A DNA stretch of 15,101 nt from a bacterium. GTDB taxonomy: Bacteria > UBP7 > UBA6624. The stretch lies in the NCBI GenBank assembly GCA_014384545.1, contig JACNFQ010000019.1, positions 1-15,101 of the forward strand, in the 5' to 3' direction. The translations under genes and the position numbers were made by a program. How positions within the stretch are numbered: position 1 is the first letter of the stretch; every line of letters starts with the position of its first letter. This document shows positions 8,124 through 14,800 of the stretch, one piece after another. Under the pieces are notes generated by a model. It searched no databases. It saw only the letters and a list, made by a program, of their open reading frames with translations, and was not told where the DNA came from.

Positions 8124-8153
8124 GGCGACCAGTACAGAACCAACCGATCGCCC
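8123..8153. repeat. Hairpin between convergent genes
   Basis: GGGCGACC (8123-8130) and GATCGCCC (8146-8153) pair over 8 positions with one mismatch around a 15-base loop, starting at the last base of the purQ stop codon. It sits in the 44 bases between two convergent genes, where a bidirectional terminator would be expected. Neither strand has a T-run after the stem, so it is not a standard intrinsic terminator. Confidence 0.35.
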
Positions 8154-8167
8154 ACCAACCGTGATCG

Positions 8168-9052
8168 CTACATACCCTTAGAGCCTGCGCGATGAGCATC
8201 TCTTAGACCAAAGAGTGACATCGCCATACCAAGGACAACGGCGACCCCTAGGACATGAATAGAGAACATCATCAAGTCCCCCATCACGCCACTTGTCGCC
8301 ATACTCTCCATCCAGGAGCGCAACCCATTCCAGACCCAACCCAAGAGGGCACCACCAACGAGCCAAGATAGGTTCATGCGCCAGTTCTGGGCGATTCCCC
8401 ACCATCTCTTCAACACATTCATGAGAGACGCTAATGGGGCTTCGTTTTCGCCTTGAGAGATGAAGATAGCAAGGACGGCAGGAATCCCAAAAAAGAGCAT
8501 CGCCAAGATACCAGGACCCCACAAAGTGGCGTTCATCTCTGGCCAAGGAACCATCTGTCCTTCAGACAATCCCTCTTTGGCTGTACTCAGTGCAGGAATC
8601 ATTGATAGGAGAGCTCCTCCAGCCCATAAGAGGATTAGAGAGCCAGTAACGGTTGCCAAGAACTCCGGTACACGCTTGACGGGGTTTCTTAGCCAGTCCC
8701 CAATCATTCCAAACCCTCCACCCCCTTCCCACAGGGATTTCAACGATTCAAGCGCAAGAATCATCGCTGCTGCAGCGGCAATCGCCGTCAACAACCCGAA
8801 GATCCATCCCGAAGAGAAACCTTGCCATGCTGATGCGGGGTTGAAACCACCTGACATCGTCTGAGAGAATGCAAATGTCGCAGCGACAAGAACGAAGCCT
8901 CGCCAATCTCCCAAGACGCGGCGAAACCCCTGCCAGGGCAAAACCATCACATCTGAGTCCAAAATCAGAACCCAAACAGTTCGAGCAGCATAGGCGAGTA
9001 CAACCCACCCCACTGCATTGACCATAATCGTAATCAAACTAGAGAAATCCAA
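8168..9052 (-). CDS. Polytopic inner-membrane protein of unknown function
   Basis: I do not recognise this 294-residue protein. It has six or seven hydrophobic segments, roughly at 5-30, 52-65, 82-103, 131-152, 178-198, 227-246 and 258-282. Polar or charged loops lie between, including a Gly-rich stretch GGGGFG at 110-115 and a probable amphipathic piece NVLKRWWGIAQNW (212-224). There are no Cys residues and no CxxCH. The start is the TTG at 9050-9052, chosen because AAGGAGG lies exactly 8 bases upstream; no ATG is placed as well. The gene lies downstream of the quinol oxidase operon on the same strand, behind a candidate terminator, so it may have its own transcript. A membrane chaperone, permease-like protein or accessory respiratory protein are all possible; none is supported by a motif. 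Confidence 0.75.
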   Translation of the reverse strand: MDFSSLITIMVNAVGWVVLAYAARTVWVLILDSDVMVLPWQGFRRVLGDWRGFVLVAATFAFSQTMSGGFNPASAWQGFSSGWIFGLLTAIAAAAAMILALESLKSLWEGGGGFGMIGDWLRNPVKRVPEFLATVTGSLILLWAGGALLSMIPALSTAKEGLSEGQMVPWPEMNATLWGPGILAMLFFGIPAVLAIFISQGENEAPLASLMNVLKRWWGIAQNWRMNLSWLVGGALLGWVWNGLRSWMESMATSGVMGDLMMFSIHVLGVAVVLGMAMSLFGLRDAHRAGSKGM

Positions 9053-9060
9053 ACTACTGT

Positions 9061-9067
9061 CCTCCTT
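9061..9067 (-). promoter_or_regulatory. Ribosome binding site that fixes a TTG start
   Basis: On the minus strand AAGGAGG is followed by 8 bases and then TTG at 9052-9050, opening the frame of the membrane protein. Spacing and strength are ideal, which makes TTG the most credible start codon for that gene. Confidence 0.75.
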
Positions 9068-9132
9068 CCTAACCGTATATTAGGGGTGAGGGCAACCCCA
9101 ACGAGGGCAAACGCATTCTACATCACTTTGAG

Positions 9133-9175
9133 AAAACCCCTTAGACAGGAGGTACAATCAGAGGCAACTAGGGGG
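9133..9175 (-). terminator. Candidate intrinsic terminator of the quinol oxidase operon
   Basis: On the minus strand CCCCCTAG (9175-9168) pairs with CTAAGGGG (9144-9137) with one mismatch, and TTTT (9136-9133) follows directly. It begins 12 bases after the stop of the multihaem cytochrome gene. The 23-base loop is long, which weakens the call. The rest of the 135-base gap to the next gene holds a short GGGGT/ACCCC hairpin near 9073-9089 and the ribosome binding site of the membrane protein; I found no convincing promoter. Confidence 0.4.
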
Positions 9176-9187
9176 TGAGAAGCTTAC

Positions 9188-10681
9188 TTACTGGAGCGAT
9201 TTCATATAAGCGATAATCGCTTGTAGATCTTCTTCTGAAAGCGTCTTTTCAAAGCCTCCAGGCATCATCCCTGCAAAGTAACCTTGGGCTACTTTCGCCA
9301 TCGGTTCCAAAATGGACTCTAGCATGTATTGTTCATCAGCCACAACGACAGTACCATCCGAAAGTATGCGTTCACTTCCATATAGCCCCTTCCAAGTAGG
9401 ACCCACCACCCGAATCCCCGTAATGGAGTGGCACGCCAGACATCCCGCCTTTTCGGCGATAGCCTGACCCACTGCCTCCAAGTCCTGAGCTTCAAAGAGC
9501 TCTTCGCTCTCATACCCTTGAGCAGGTCCCAAAATGGCACCTTCTAGGGGGGGGAGGGGCTCCAAATGGTTCATCGCTTCGTAACGCCTTGATGCCAACC
9601 GCGCATGCTCGCCCCGCTCACCTTCAGTCGGTCGCAGTTCGTGCCTGTTGGGGTTGTGACAGGTAATACAGACATTCCGGTCGGCGGAGATGCGCGCCAC
9701 CAAGGCACCTTCACCTTGAAAACTATGGGGGCCTGTCTTAGTAGGTACGGTGCCCCGCATCATCAGCCCCGCGAAAACTTCGCCCGGTCCGTGACACGCC
9801 TCACAAGTAACTCCTCCATCCCTATAAGTATCAGTTGCACTGTCATACCCTGTGGTATGGCACCCCTTACAGTTGGCTCTGTAGGCCTCTTCGGACAACC
9901 CCCTCGCCAAGAGAATCTCTGCTGGTGGCGTCAGATAGTCAGGCTCCTTTTCAACGACCCTAAAACTCTCAAACTTGCTCTCGCTCCATCGATCAATGTG
10001 GTCCCATGTTCTCTCCGAGTAGATATGTTCTGTGAGTCCTGTAGATCGTGCATGACAGGATAGGCAGACAGCGACACCGAACGTCCCCATCGGTTTCCCT
10101 GTGATACTGACATCTCTGTAGTCAGGTTGGCTTTCGGCTAGAGGATTTGAAAGGGGAGGAGAGACCTCTCTTAGCCTGTTCCAGAAAGAGATAATTGCAG
10201 CCGCATTTTCACTGTGGCTGTCCCACAAGGGTGCTTCCATTTCCGCCACACTCTTTTTCAAGCCATGGTGGGCACGGTGAATCTCCAAAGCCATTCTGTC
10301 TCCCCCATGACAAACCGTACACCCAAAGAAAGAGGTGGGGAATCGAGGATTTACATTTTCCAAGTGCCAACTTTCCAGCCCAGAATCGTCCACATGGCAC
10401 GAGCCACACCTTTCGACCTCACCAGATGCAAGGAAGAGCTGTCGAATCCCCCGTGGGGGCTTCCCCTCTGCTTCGCCTCGGTAATAGGCAGCCAATTCGC
10501 TGTTCCCTGCACTTTCTTCGGCAAGGGCAAGAGCGAGATAAGCCTCGTCTTGATAAACCCTGTAAGGCGGATTCATCTCCTTATAGATGAGTCCTCCGAC
10601 CAAGAGAACGAGAAAGAGGGATGAGATTGTGAACCAACTATCGACTTTCCGGTCCAACCCATCATTCAACGGCTTGTTCAT
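9188..10681 (-). CDS. Membrane-anchored seven-haem cytochrome c, subunit of the Rieske/cytochrome b complex
   Basis: The start is the ATG at 10681, which overlaps the stop of the subunit IV gene in an ATGA; the open frame extends 39 codons further but into that gene. The 497-residue protein has one N-terminal transmembrane anchor (about 16-33, preceded by DRK), so the rest should be periplasmic. Seven CxxCH motifs begin at Cys92, 121, 206, 271, 293, 338 and 414. The first six are in a cytochrome c554-like multihaem region (about 85-345). The last belongs to a C-terminal class I cytochrome c domain (about 400-497) with a likely Met ligand in AGMMPGGF (470-477) and the end helix SEEDLQAIIAYMKSL. 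No cytochrome c1 or f gene is present, so this protein probably takes their place as electron exit from the Rieske protein. Haem number follows from motif count; haem ligation and redox partners are inferred. Confidence 0.9.
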   Translation of the reverse strand: MNKPLNDGLDRKVDSWFTISSLFLVLLVGGLIYKEMNPPYRVYQDEAYLALALAEESAGNSELAAYYRGEAEGKPPRGIRQLFLASGEVERCGSCHVDDSGLESWHLENVNPRFPTSFFGCTVCHGGDRMALEIHRAHHGLKKSVAEMEAPLWDSHSENAAAIISFWNRLREVSPPLSNPLAESQPDYRDVSITGKPMGTFGVAVCLSCHARSTGLTEHIYSERTWDHIDRWSESKFESFRVVEKEPDYLTPPAEILLARGLSEEAYRANCKGCHTTGYDSATDTYRDGGVTCEACHGPGEVFAGLMMRGTVPTKTGPHSFQGEGALVARISADRNVCITCHNPNRHELRPTEGERGEHARLASRRYEAMNHLEPLPPLEGAILGPAQGYESEELFEAQDLEAVGQAIAEKAGCLACHSITGIRVVGPTWKGLYGSERILSDGTVVVADEQYMLESILEPMAKVAQGYFAGMMPGGFEKTLSEEDLQAIIAYMKSLQ

Positions 10682-11709
10682 ATATTCAACCACGGTGTCA
10701 CAAGGATGTACTTGATGCCAAAGATGAGACGCCAAAGAATCTTCCCTACCACCCCAAAAATCATACCCGTAAAGAGCATCGCTGTCCCGTAGCGCCACAA
10801 TCCCAACCTACGGAAAAAGAGGGGATTGAGGAGTGCGGGAATCACCAAGAATGCTATGTGCCAACTTCCCAATATCACCAAGCCAATCGCCATGTGATAG
10901 GGATGGTCTGGAGCCAAAGTATTCCCATCCACATCCTTCAAAGGTGTCCATGCCAAAGGAATCGCAGGGGGAGGGGTCAATTCTTCCCATGCCCCTCCTC
11001 TCCACACGTAGCTCTTCCCAATCGCGGTTCCCGTTCCCTCTTCTCCAGGCTCAAGATGGAAGACAGCCCCACTGGAGAAGGTTGCCCCCTCTTCATTCTC
11101 CATCTCCGATCCAAGAGTCCCCTCCATCATTGCCAAACCACCCTCTAGGTCGGGGCAAGAACGGTAGATAAAGGGCTCTTGAGCCCCTCGCCAACAATCA
11201 GTTGGCATGTAGAGATCCCAGTTCGTCCCTCTAAAGTAAAGCCCAAAGACTATGAGTGCGAACCAAAGAAACATCCCAAACCCAAATACCCCTAGCGCAA
11301 AGGGTCGCTCTTTCGGAGCAAATCGTCCGATTCCCTTTAGGTTCGTATCCACAAAGGGAATGAGGATAAGCCCCACAATGATGAGTGTAGGCAAGACGAC
11401 CCCAGCTAGCCAAGGATCAAAATAGACCAAGAGTTCTTGTAGCCCCACAAAGTACCACGGCGCTTTGGCGGGATTTGGTGTATGAGCATGGTTGGCGATT
11501 TCTTCAAGTGGGGCATCAAAAACCAAAGAGGCAATCGTCAACAAGACGGTCAATACCACAGCACCAGCAACGACCTGCTTGATGAGCGCTGGCCAGGTAA
11601 AGACAGACTCTTCGGGTGGAGGATTCTGGAGACGCTGCATCTTCCGACGAAGTGCATCTCTTTCCTTAGCTTCATGCTTTAGGAATCTACTTAGTGTCTT
11701 CTTATCCAT
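10678..11709 (-). CDS. Enlarged cytochrome b C-terminal subunit (subunit IV-like)
   Basis: This is the C-terminal half of a split cytochrome b. Residues 41-160 match subunit IV of cytochrome b6f: helices at about 41-63, 100-120 and 137-158, with the quinol-site loop reading KAPWYFVGLQELL (82-94). The canonical PEWY is thus APWY, with Pro84 in place of the Glu. The protein is 343 residues against about 160 for plant subunit IV. After the third helix comes a soluble stretch of about 110 residues (160-270) with Cys172 and Cys185, then further hydrophobic segments at about 271-293 and 305-337. From standard subunit IV topology the insert should face the periplasm (inference). A charged 35-residue N-terminal extension, probably cytoplasmic, precedes helix one. 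The gene begins 3 bases after cytochrome b6 and has no clear ribosome binding site. Confidence 0.88.
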   Translation of the reverse strand: MDKKTLSRFLKHEAKERDALRRKMQRLQNPPPEESVFTWPALIKQVVAGAVVLTVLLTIASLVFDAPLEEIANHAHTPNPAKAPWYFVGLQELLVYFDPWLAGVVLPTLIIVGLILIPFVDTNLKGIGRFAPKERPFALGVFGFGMFLWFALIVFGLYFRGTNWDLYMPTDCWRGAQEPFIYRSCPDLEGGLAMMEGTLGSEMENEEGATFSSGAVFHLEPGEEGTGTAIGKSYVWRGGAWEELTPPPAIPLAWTPLKDVDGNTLAPDHPYHMAIGLVILGSWHIAFLVIPALLNPLFFRRLGLWRYGTAMLFTGMIFGVVGKILWRLIFGIKYILVTPWLNI

Positions 11710-11712
11710 CAG

Positions 11713-12573
11713 TTATGTTTGGGGGAACGAGAAGCCATCTTTCCGAACACGCCAGAAATGATAGCAGATCATGATTGTAAGTACGAGGGGAAGGAAGAAG
11801 ACATGGAGGACATAAAACCTAATGAGCCCCGCAGGACCAATCTCGGTTCCTCCCACCAAACCAAAAGCAGCATCGTGCATATTATCCACGACAGCAAAGG
11901 GGCCCAAATGACCCAAGATGGGGGTATTGGCAGCCATCTGCTTTCCCACAGTAATAGCCCACAAGGAGAGTTGGTCCCAAGGAAGGAGATACCCCGTGAA
12001 CGAGAGGAGAAGCGTAAGGACCAACATAATTACGCCCAAGACCCAATTCAACTGGCGGGGTGGTCTATATGAGCCCGTAAAAAAGACGCGCGCCATATGG
12101 AAAATCGTCGTAAAGACCATCGCATGGGCTGCCCAACGGTGCATATTTCTCAAGAACATCCCAAAAGGGTAAACTCCTTCCCTAAAGTCAACCATATCAT
12201 AGTAAGCCAAGGGCACACTGGGTCGGTAGTAAAACATCAAGAGGACGCCTGTAATCGTCAAGACGATAAAGAACCATGTCGTTGTAAGACCCAGCCCCAA
12301 ATGGTAGGAAATACGCAAGTCGTTTCGGTGGGATTTGGGAGGCCACAAGTGTAGAAAGAGACTGTCTTTCATGACCTTGGTCCGTTGCCCCGCTGAATCG
12401 ATAGGACTCCTAACCGTATAGGTGCCGCGGTAAACTTCTGTGTCTACTAACCAATCGAGGAATACTCTCCAGCTTTCTCCTAGTTTGGAGAGTGAAAGGA
12501 CGGAGAGGATCGCCGTAATAAGGCGGTTCCCGAGTTCAAAGGGGTTAGGGATCTTGGGGAAGCGTGGACTCAT
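11713..12573 (-). CDS. Cytochrome b6-like N-terminal cytochrome b subunit
   Basis: This 286-residue protein is the four-helix, two-haem half of a split cytochrome b that oxidises quinol in the inner membrane. The haem ligands are His145 and His159 (MHRW...IFHMARVF, 14 apart) and His257 and His272 (VLHVFF...YHFW, 15 apart). A spacing of 15 in helix D is the b6 pattern; mitochondrial-type bc1 has 14. YYRPSV (115-120) and [10 protein letters not shown] (197-206) are also conserved. By eye the position of the covalent haem cysteine of plant b6 (Cys35) is Gly93, and the only Cys in the protein is Cys270, so a thioether-bound extra haem is unlikely. An 80-residue N-terminal extension with an amphipathic stretch (17-43) precedes the core. 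Its ATG follows the Rieske TAA with no gap, indicating coupled translation. Confidence 0.93.
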   Translation of the reverse strand: MSPRFPKIPNPFELGNRLITAILSVLSLSKLGESWRVFLDWLVDTEVYRGTYTVRSPIDSAGQRTKVMKDSLFLHLWPPKSHRNDLRISYHLGLGLTTTWFFIVLTITGVLLMFYYRPSVPLAYYDMVDFREGVYPFGMFLRNMHRWAAHAMVFTTIFHMARVFFTGSYRPPRQLNWVLGVIMLVLTLLLSFTGYLLPWDQLSLWAITVGKQMAANTPILGHLGPFAVVDNMHDAAFGLVGGTEIGPAGLIRFYVLHVFFLPLVLTIMICYHFWRVRKDGFSFPQT

Positions 12574-13104
12574 TTACAGCGTCAAGAAAAAAGCAGGATC
12601 TTTCGTTTCATCTATTTCCTGACCAGCTACAATCTTCACTTTGGGGGAAAGTGTATCCGACTTGTCCACTTCAAGACGCCCATCTGGAGCCAAACTGAGG
12701 TTTGCCCTCAAGAGAGGATAAGGAGCTGGTCCATAGAAGTTTCGGGCATACCGGTCATACTTGCTCCCGTGGCACGGGCACTCAAAAAGCCCCGCACCAA
12801 AGACCTCATGGACAAGCTCTGGATGCCAGTTAGGCTTACATCCTAAGTGGGTGCATTTGGCGATAAGTGCTGCGTATCCTTCTGGATAATGACCAATCCA
12901 AACACCCCGTCCTGTAAGGAAAGTAATCGAACCTTCAGGGTATACCGAAGGAGCACCCGCTTTGAACTTCTGAGGAGGCTCATAGGTCGCATTCGGAAAA
13001 AGGAATTTGAGAAATGAGAGGAGGCTTCCTCCTACATAAAGAGCGACTGAAGAATAACCGAGCACCAATAGCCCGATAAAGCCTCTACGATTCGTCTTCT
13101 CCAT
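12574..13104 (-). CDS. Rieske [2Fe-2S] protein of the quinol oxidase complex
   Basis: The Rieske subunit takes an electron from quinol and passes it to the c-type cytochrome. The 176-residue protein starts MEKTNRRGFIG, a twin-arginine export signal with an uncleaved hydrophobic anchor (about 9-36). The cluster-binding motifs are CTHLGC (84-89) and CPCHGS (109-114): two Cys and two His ligands plus the extra Cys pair for the disulfide. The start at the ATG 13104 places the RR motif near the N-terminus, as in the family. An in-frame ATG at 13188 would add 28 residues (MSRILHFHLESLF...) and cannot be excluded, because neither start has a well-spaced ribosome binding site. It is the first gene of the operon Rieske, cytochrome b6, subunit IV, multihaem cytochrome c. 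Confidence 0.93.
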   Translation of the reverse strand: MEKTNRRGFIGLLVLGYSSVALYVGGSLLSFLKFLFPNATYEPPQKFKAGAPSVYPEGSITFLTGRGVWIGHYPEGYAALIAKCTHLGCKPNWHPELVHEVFGAGLFECPCHGSKYDRYARNFYGPAPYPLLRANLSLAPDGRLEVDKSDTLSPKVKIVAGQEIDETKDPAFFLTL

Positions 13105-13209
13105 GCGTCTGTTGTTCTTGTGCCCCCTAGCAATACCGGGAGGGAATACAAAGAGCGATTCTAAGTGAAAATGGAGGATTCTTGACATGACCCCTAATAA
13201 GATAGCGAT
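13105..13209. promoter_or_regulatory. Divergent intergenic region, Rieske operon / quinone methyltransferase
   Basis: These 105 bases separate two divergent starts (13104 minus, 13210 plus) and must hold the promoters of both units if the starts are right. A perfect TTGACA occurs at 13182-13187 on the + strand, but the nearest -10-like boxes (TAATAA 13195, TAAGAT 13198) are only 7-10 bases away, so no standard promoter can be assigned. I found no clear operator palindrome. Confidence 0.4.
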
Positions 13210-13881
13210 GTGAAAACGGCTCCCACCATTCCCCTCTTCAATGCCCTCTCTTCTCATTACGACCGCATGAACCGTTTCATCAGTTTGGGATGTGACCATA
13301 AGGTGCGTCAGGTCTTGATCTCTAAGTTAGGTTCCTTGGAGGGCGTGGACGCCTTAGATGTAGCGACCGGGACGGGTGACCTCGCTATCCTGTTGGCAAA
13401 GGAAGGTGCCCGAGTACGGGGTGAAGATCTTTCGGAACAGATGCTCGCGTTGGCGAGAGAAAAGAACGATCTGTCCCATCTAGATATTCACTTCCACTTG
13501 GGTGATGCCTCTAGACCTATTGGAGAGTGGGACGTAATTACGATTGGATGGGGGCTCAGGAATATTCCAGATGTAGGAGGGACAATCAAACGCCACAGTG
13601 AAGCGCTCAAACAAGGGGGGGTTTGGGGTTGTTTGGATTTAGCCCAACCAGAGAACATCGTTCTTCGTTTTCTCCTTCGTATCTGGCTCGCTCTTCTTCC
13701 TGTTCTTGCCCGTTTGAAAGGTGCCCCTCCCGATTCCTATCTTTACTTGGGAAAGAGTATCCAGAGTTTCCCGCGCCTCTCTGCCCTCTCCTCAGCGATG
13801 GAGCGAGCGGGGCTTGAAGTTCTCCATGCTCAACCCCTTTTCCTACCGGGGCTGATTCTTCTCGTTGGGAAAAAACGGTAG
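13210..13881 (+). CDS. ubiE/menG: Demethylmenaquinone/ubiquinone biosynthesis methyltransferase
   Basis: This SAM-dependent C-methyltransferase of the UbiE/MenG family performs a late ring methylation of menaquinone (and of ubiquinone in organisms that make it). The 223-residue protein opens with FNALSSHYDRMNRFISLG (10-27), then the SAM motif DVATGTGD (50-57), EDLSEQMLALA (72-82), GDA (98-100), the family signature ITIGWGLRNIPD (110-121), and YLYLGKSIQSFP (177-188). The start is a GTG at 13210. It is the only in-frame start that keeps the conserved YDxMN region with a normal lead, and a TAG lies just upstream in that frame; no good ribosome binding site is seen. With a b6-like cytochrome b next door, menaquinone is the more likely product (inference). 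The stop faces the ELM1-family gene 16 bases away with no terminator hairpin visible. Confidence 0.93.
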   Translation: MKTAPTIPLFNALSSHYDRMNRFISLGCDHKVRQVLISKLGSLEGVDALDVATGTGDLAILLAKEGARVRGEDLSEQMLALAREKNDLSHLDIHFHLGDASRPIGEWDVITIGWGLRNIPDVGGTIKRHSEALKQGGVWGCLDLAQPENIVLRFLLRIWLALLPVLARLKGAPPDSYLYLGKSIQSFPRLSALSSAMERAGLEVLHAQPLFLPGLILLVGKKR

Positions 13882-13897
13882 TATCTTCCTTTTTCCT

Positions 13898-14800
13898 CTA
13901 AACTCTCTCTTGAAGAGACCCAACGAGCTCTTCAATATGTGCCAAGAGTTCCTCGTAGTGAGGGGCAGGTCCTCCACGGAGTAGGTGGGGAACCTCACCG
14001 GAAATCGGGCTCCTGTCAATCCATCCTTTGTCATTCAGTGTCATCCACACCGAAGTGAGTTTTTTCGCCGTCCCCGTCTCCCACACCCGAGGACGAAACC
14101 CTGCTTGGATCGCTTCAGAGACCAAAGAGTAACTGTCGTCAGTTACCACCACGCCCCTCACCTGCCTAAAGAGCTTGTCTAGAGACTTCTCTTGGCTCCA
14201 TACTCTTACACCCCTCCTAGCCATCTTTTCTAGGGAAGAAAGAGGTGTTCGTCTGGATGGAGCAACCACAAAACTCATCCCCTTCTCCCCGAGTCTGTTT
14301 GCAAGATCTAAGATCCCCTTCTCAAGGGGTTCCCAAGGCCAGCTAGCTCCATGACGACCTCCTCCCAACAGGAGGGCAACCTCGTCCTTTCGTGCCCCTT
14401 TACTGTAAGCAAAGGGTGAGGGAGCAACGAGCGAAACGATTTCATGAGGGGACCCTATGGAATCATGGGGCGGAAGAACCGCTCCTTTGAATCTCGAACG
14501 AGGAATACCCCACGGGACCATCACGCTCCATACGGGGCAAGGAACTCTACGCCCCCAAGCCAATGCGGGAACGGCTGAGGCTGTCCCCACAGAAAAGATA
14601 AGGTCACACCGTTCTGTTCTTTGCGGCAAGGCAACGGGGGAAGGTGAACCACCTAGAGCGACCCATAATCGCCCAGCCCTCTCGGCCCAAAGAGAAGACC
14701 AAGACGCCTCCACCACAAAACCCTCCCCAAACCAACGAAGAATGCCCAAAGCCTGAGACCGATGCCCCGCCTTGCCATCATGAACGACACCGATAATCAA
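13898..14800 (-). CDS. ELM1-family protein (mitochondrial-fission ELM1-like, GT-B-like fold)
   Basis: The protein begins IIGVVHDGKAGHRSQALG, the hallmark opening of the ELM1/DUF1022 family (usual form xxLTDGKxGHxxQ). It also has VVAPSRRTP (178-186) and VVTDDSYSLVSEA (218-230), which match the family's middle and C-terminal motifs. The best start is the TTG at 14800: its last two bases and the next A form the TGA stop of the upstream gene (TTGA overlap), and it gives 300 residues beginning directly at the conserved strand. The open frame extends to a GTG at 14953, but the added 51 residues run through Gly-rich sequence that codes for the other gene. The family resembles GT-B glycosyltransferases and in bacteria is often near envelope-polysaccharide genes; no substrate is established. 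Cys65 and Cys88 are not family markers. Alternative start: GTG at about 14832. Confidence 0.72.
   Translation of the reverse strand: MIIGVVHDGKAGHRSQALGILRWFGEGFVVEASWSSLWAERAGRLWVALGGSPSPVALPQRTERCDLIFSVGTASAVPALAWGRRVPCPVWSVMVPWGIPRSRFKGAVLPPHDSIGSPHEIVSLVAPSPFAYSKGARKDEVALLLGGGRHGASWPWEPLEKGILDLANRLGEKGMSFVVAPSRRTPLSSLEKMARRGVRVWSQEKSLDKLFRQVRGVVVTDDSYSLVSEAIQAGFRPRVWETGTAKKLTSVWMTLNDKGWIDRSPISGEVPHLLRGGPAPHYEELLAHIEELVGSLQERV

Noticed and set aside
8123-8153. Intrinsic terminator for purQ
   Set aside because: A stem exists but no T-run follows on either strand, so I list it only as a hairpin.
8460-8864. 134-codon plus-strand frame inside the membrane protein gene
   Set aside because: It is antisense to a gene with a strong ribosome binding site, and its product is low-complexity and Pro/Ala-rich with no recognisable motif.
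10195-10624. Two overlapping plus-strand frames of about 130 codons within the cytochrome gene
   Set aside because: Antisense shadows: the opposite frame carries seven CxxCH motifs and a clear cytochrome fold, while these show no domain.
10682-10798. 39-codon N-terminal extension of the multihaem cytochrome
   Set aside because: It lies wholly inside the subunit IV gene; the ATGA start at 10681 directly precedes the expected membrane anchor.
13182-13203. Perfect TTGACA with TAATAA/TAAGAT downstream as a promoter for the MenG gene
   Set aside because: The spacing between the boxes is only 7-10 bases instead of about 17, and no -10 box lies at the right distance.
13105-13299. 65-codon upstream extension of the Rieske gene
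   Set aside because: It overlaps the conserved start of the divergent MenG gene and pushes the twin-arginine motif far from the N-terminus. Only the shorter extension from 13188 remains conceivable.
14457-14756. 99-codon plus-strand frame opposite the ELM1-family gene
   Set aside because: No motif, no ribosome binding site, and the minus-strand frame keeps all ELM1 family signatures.
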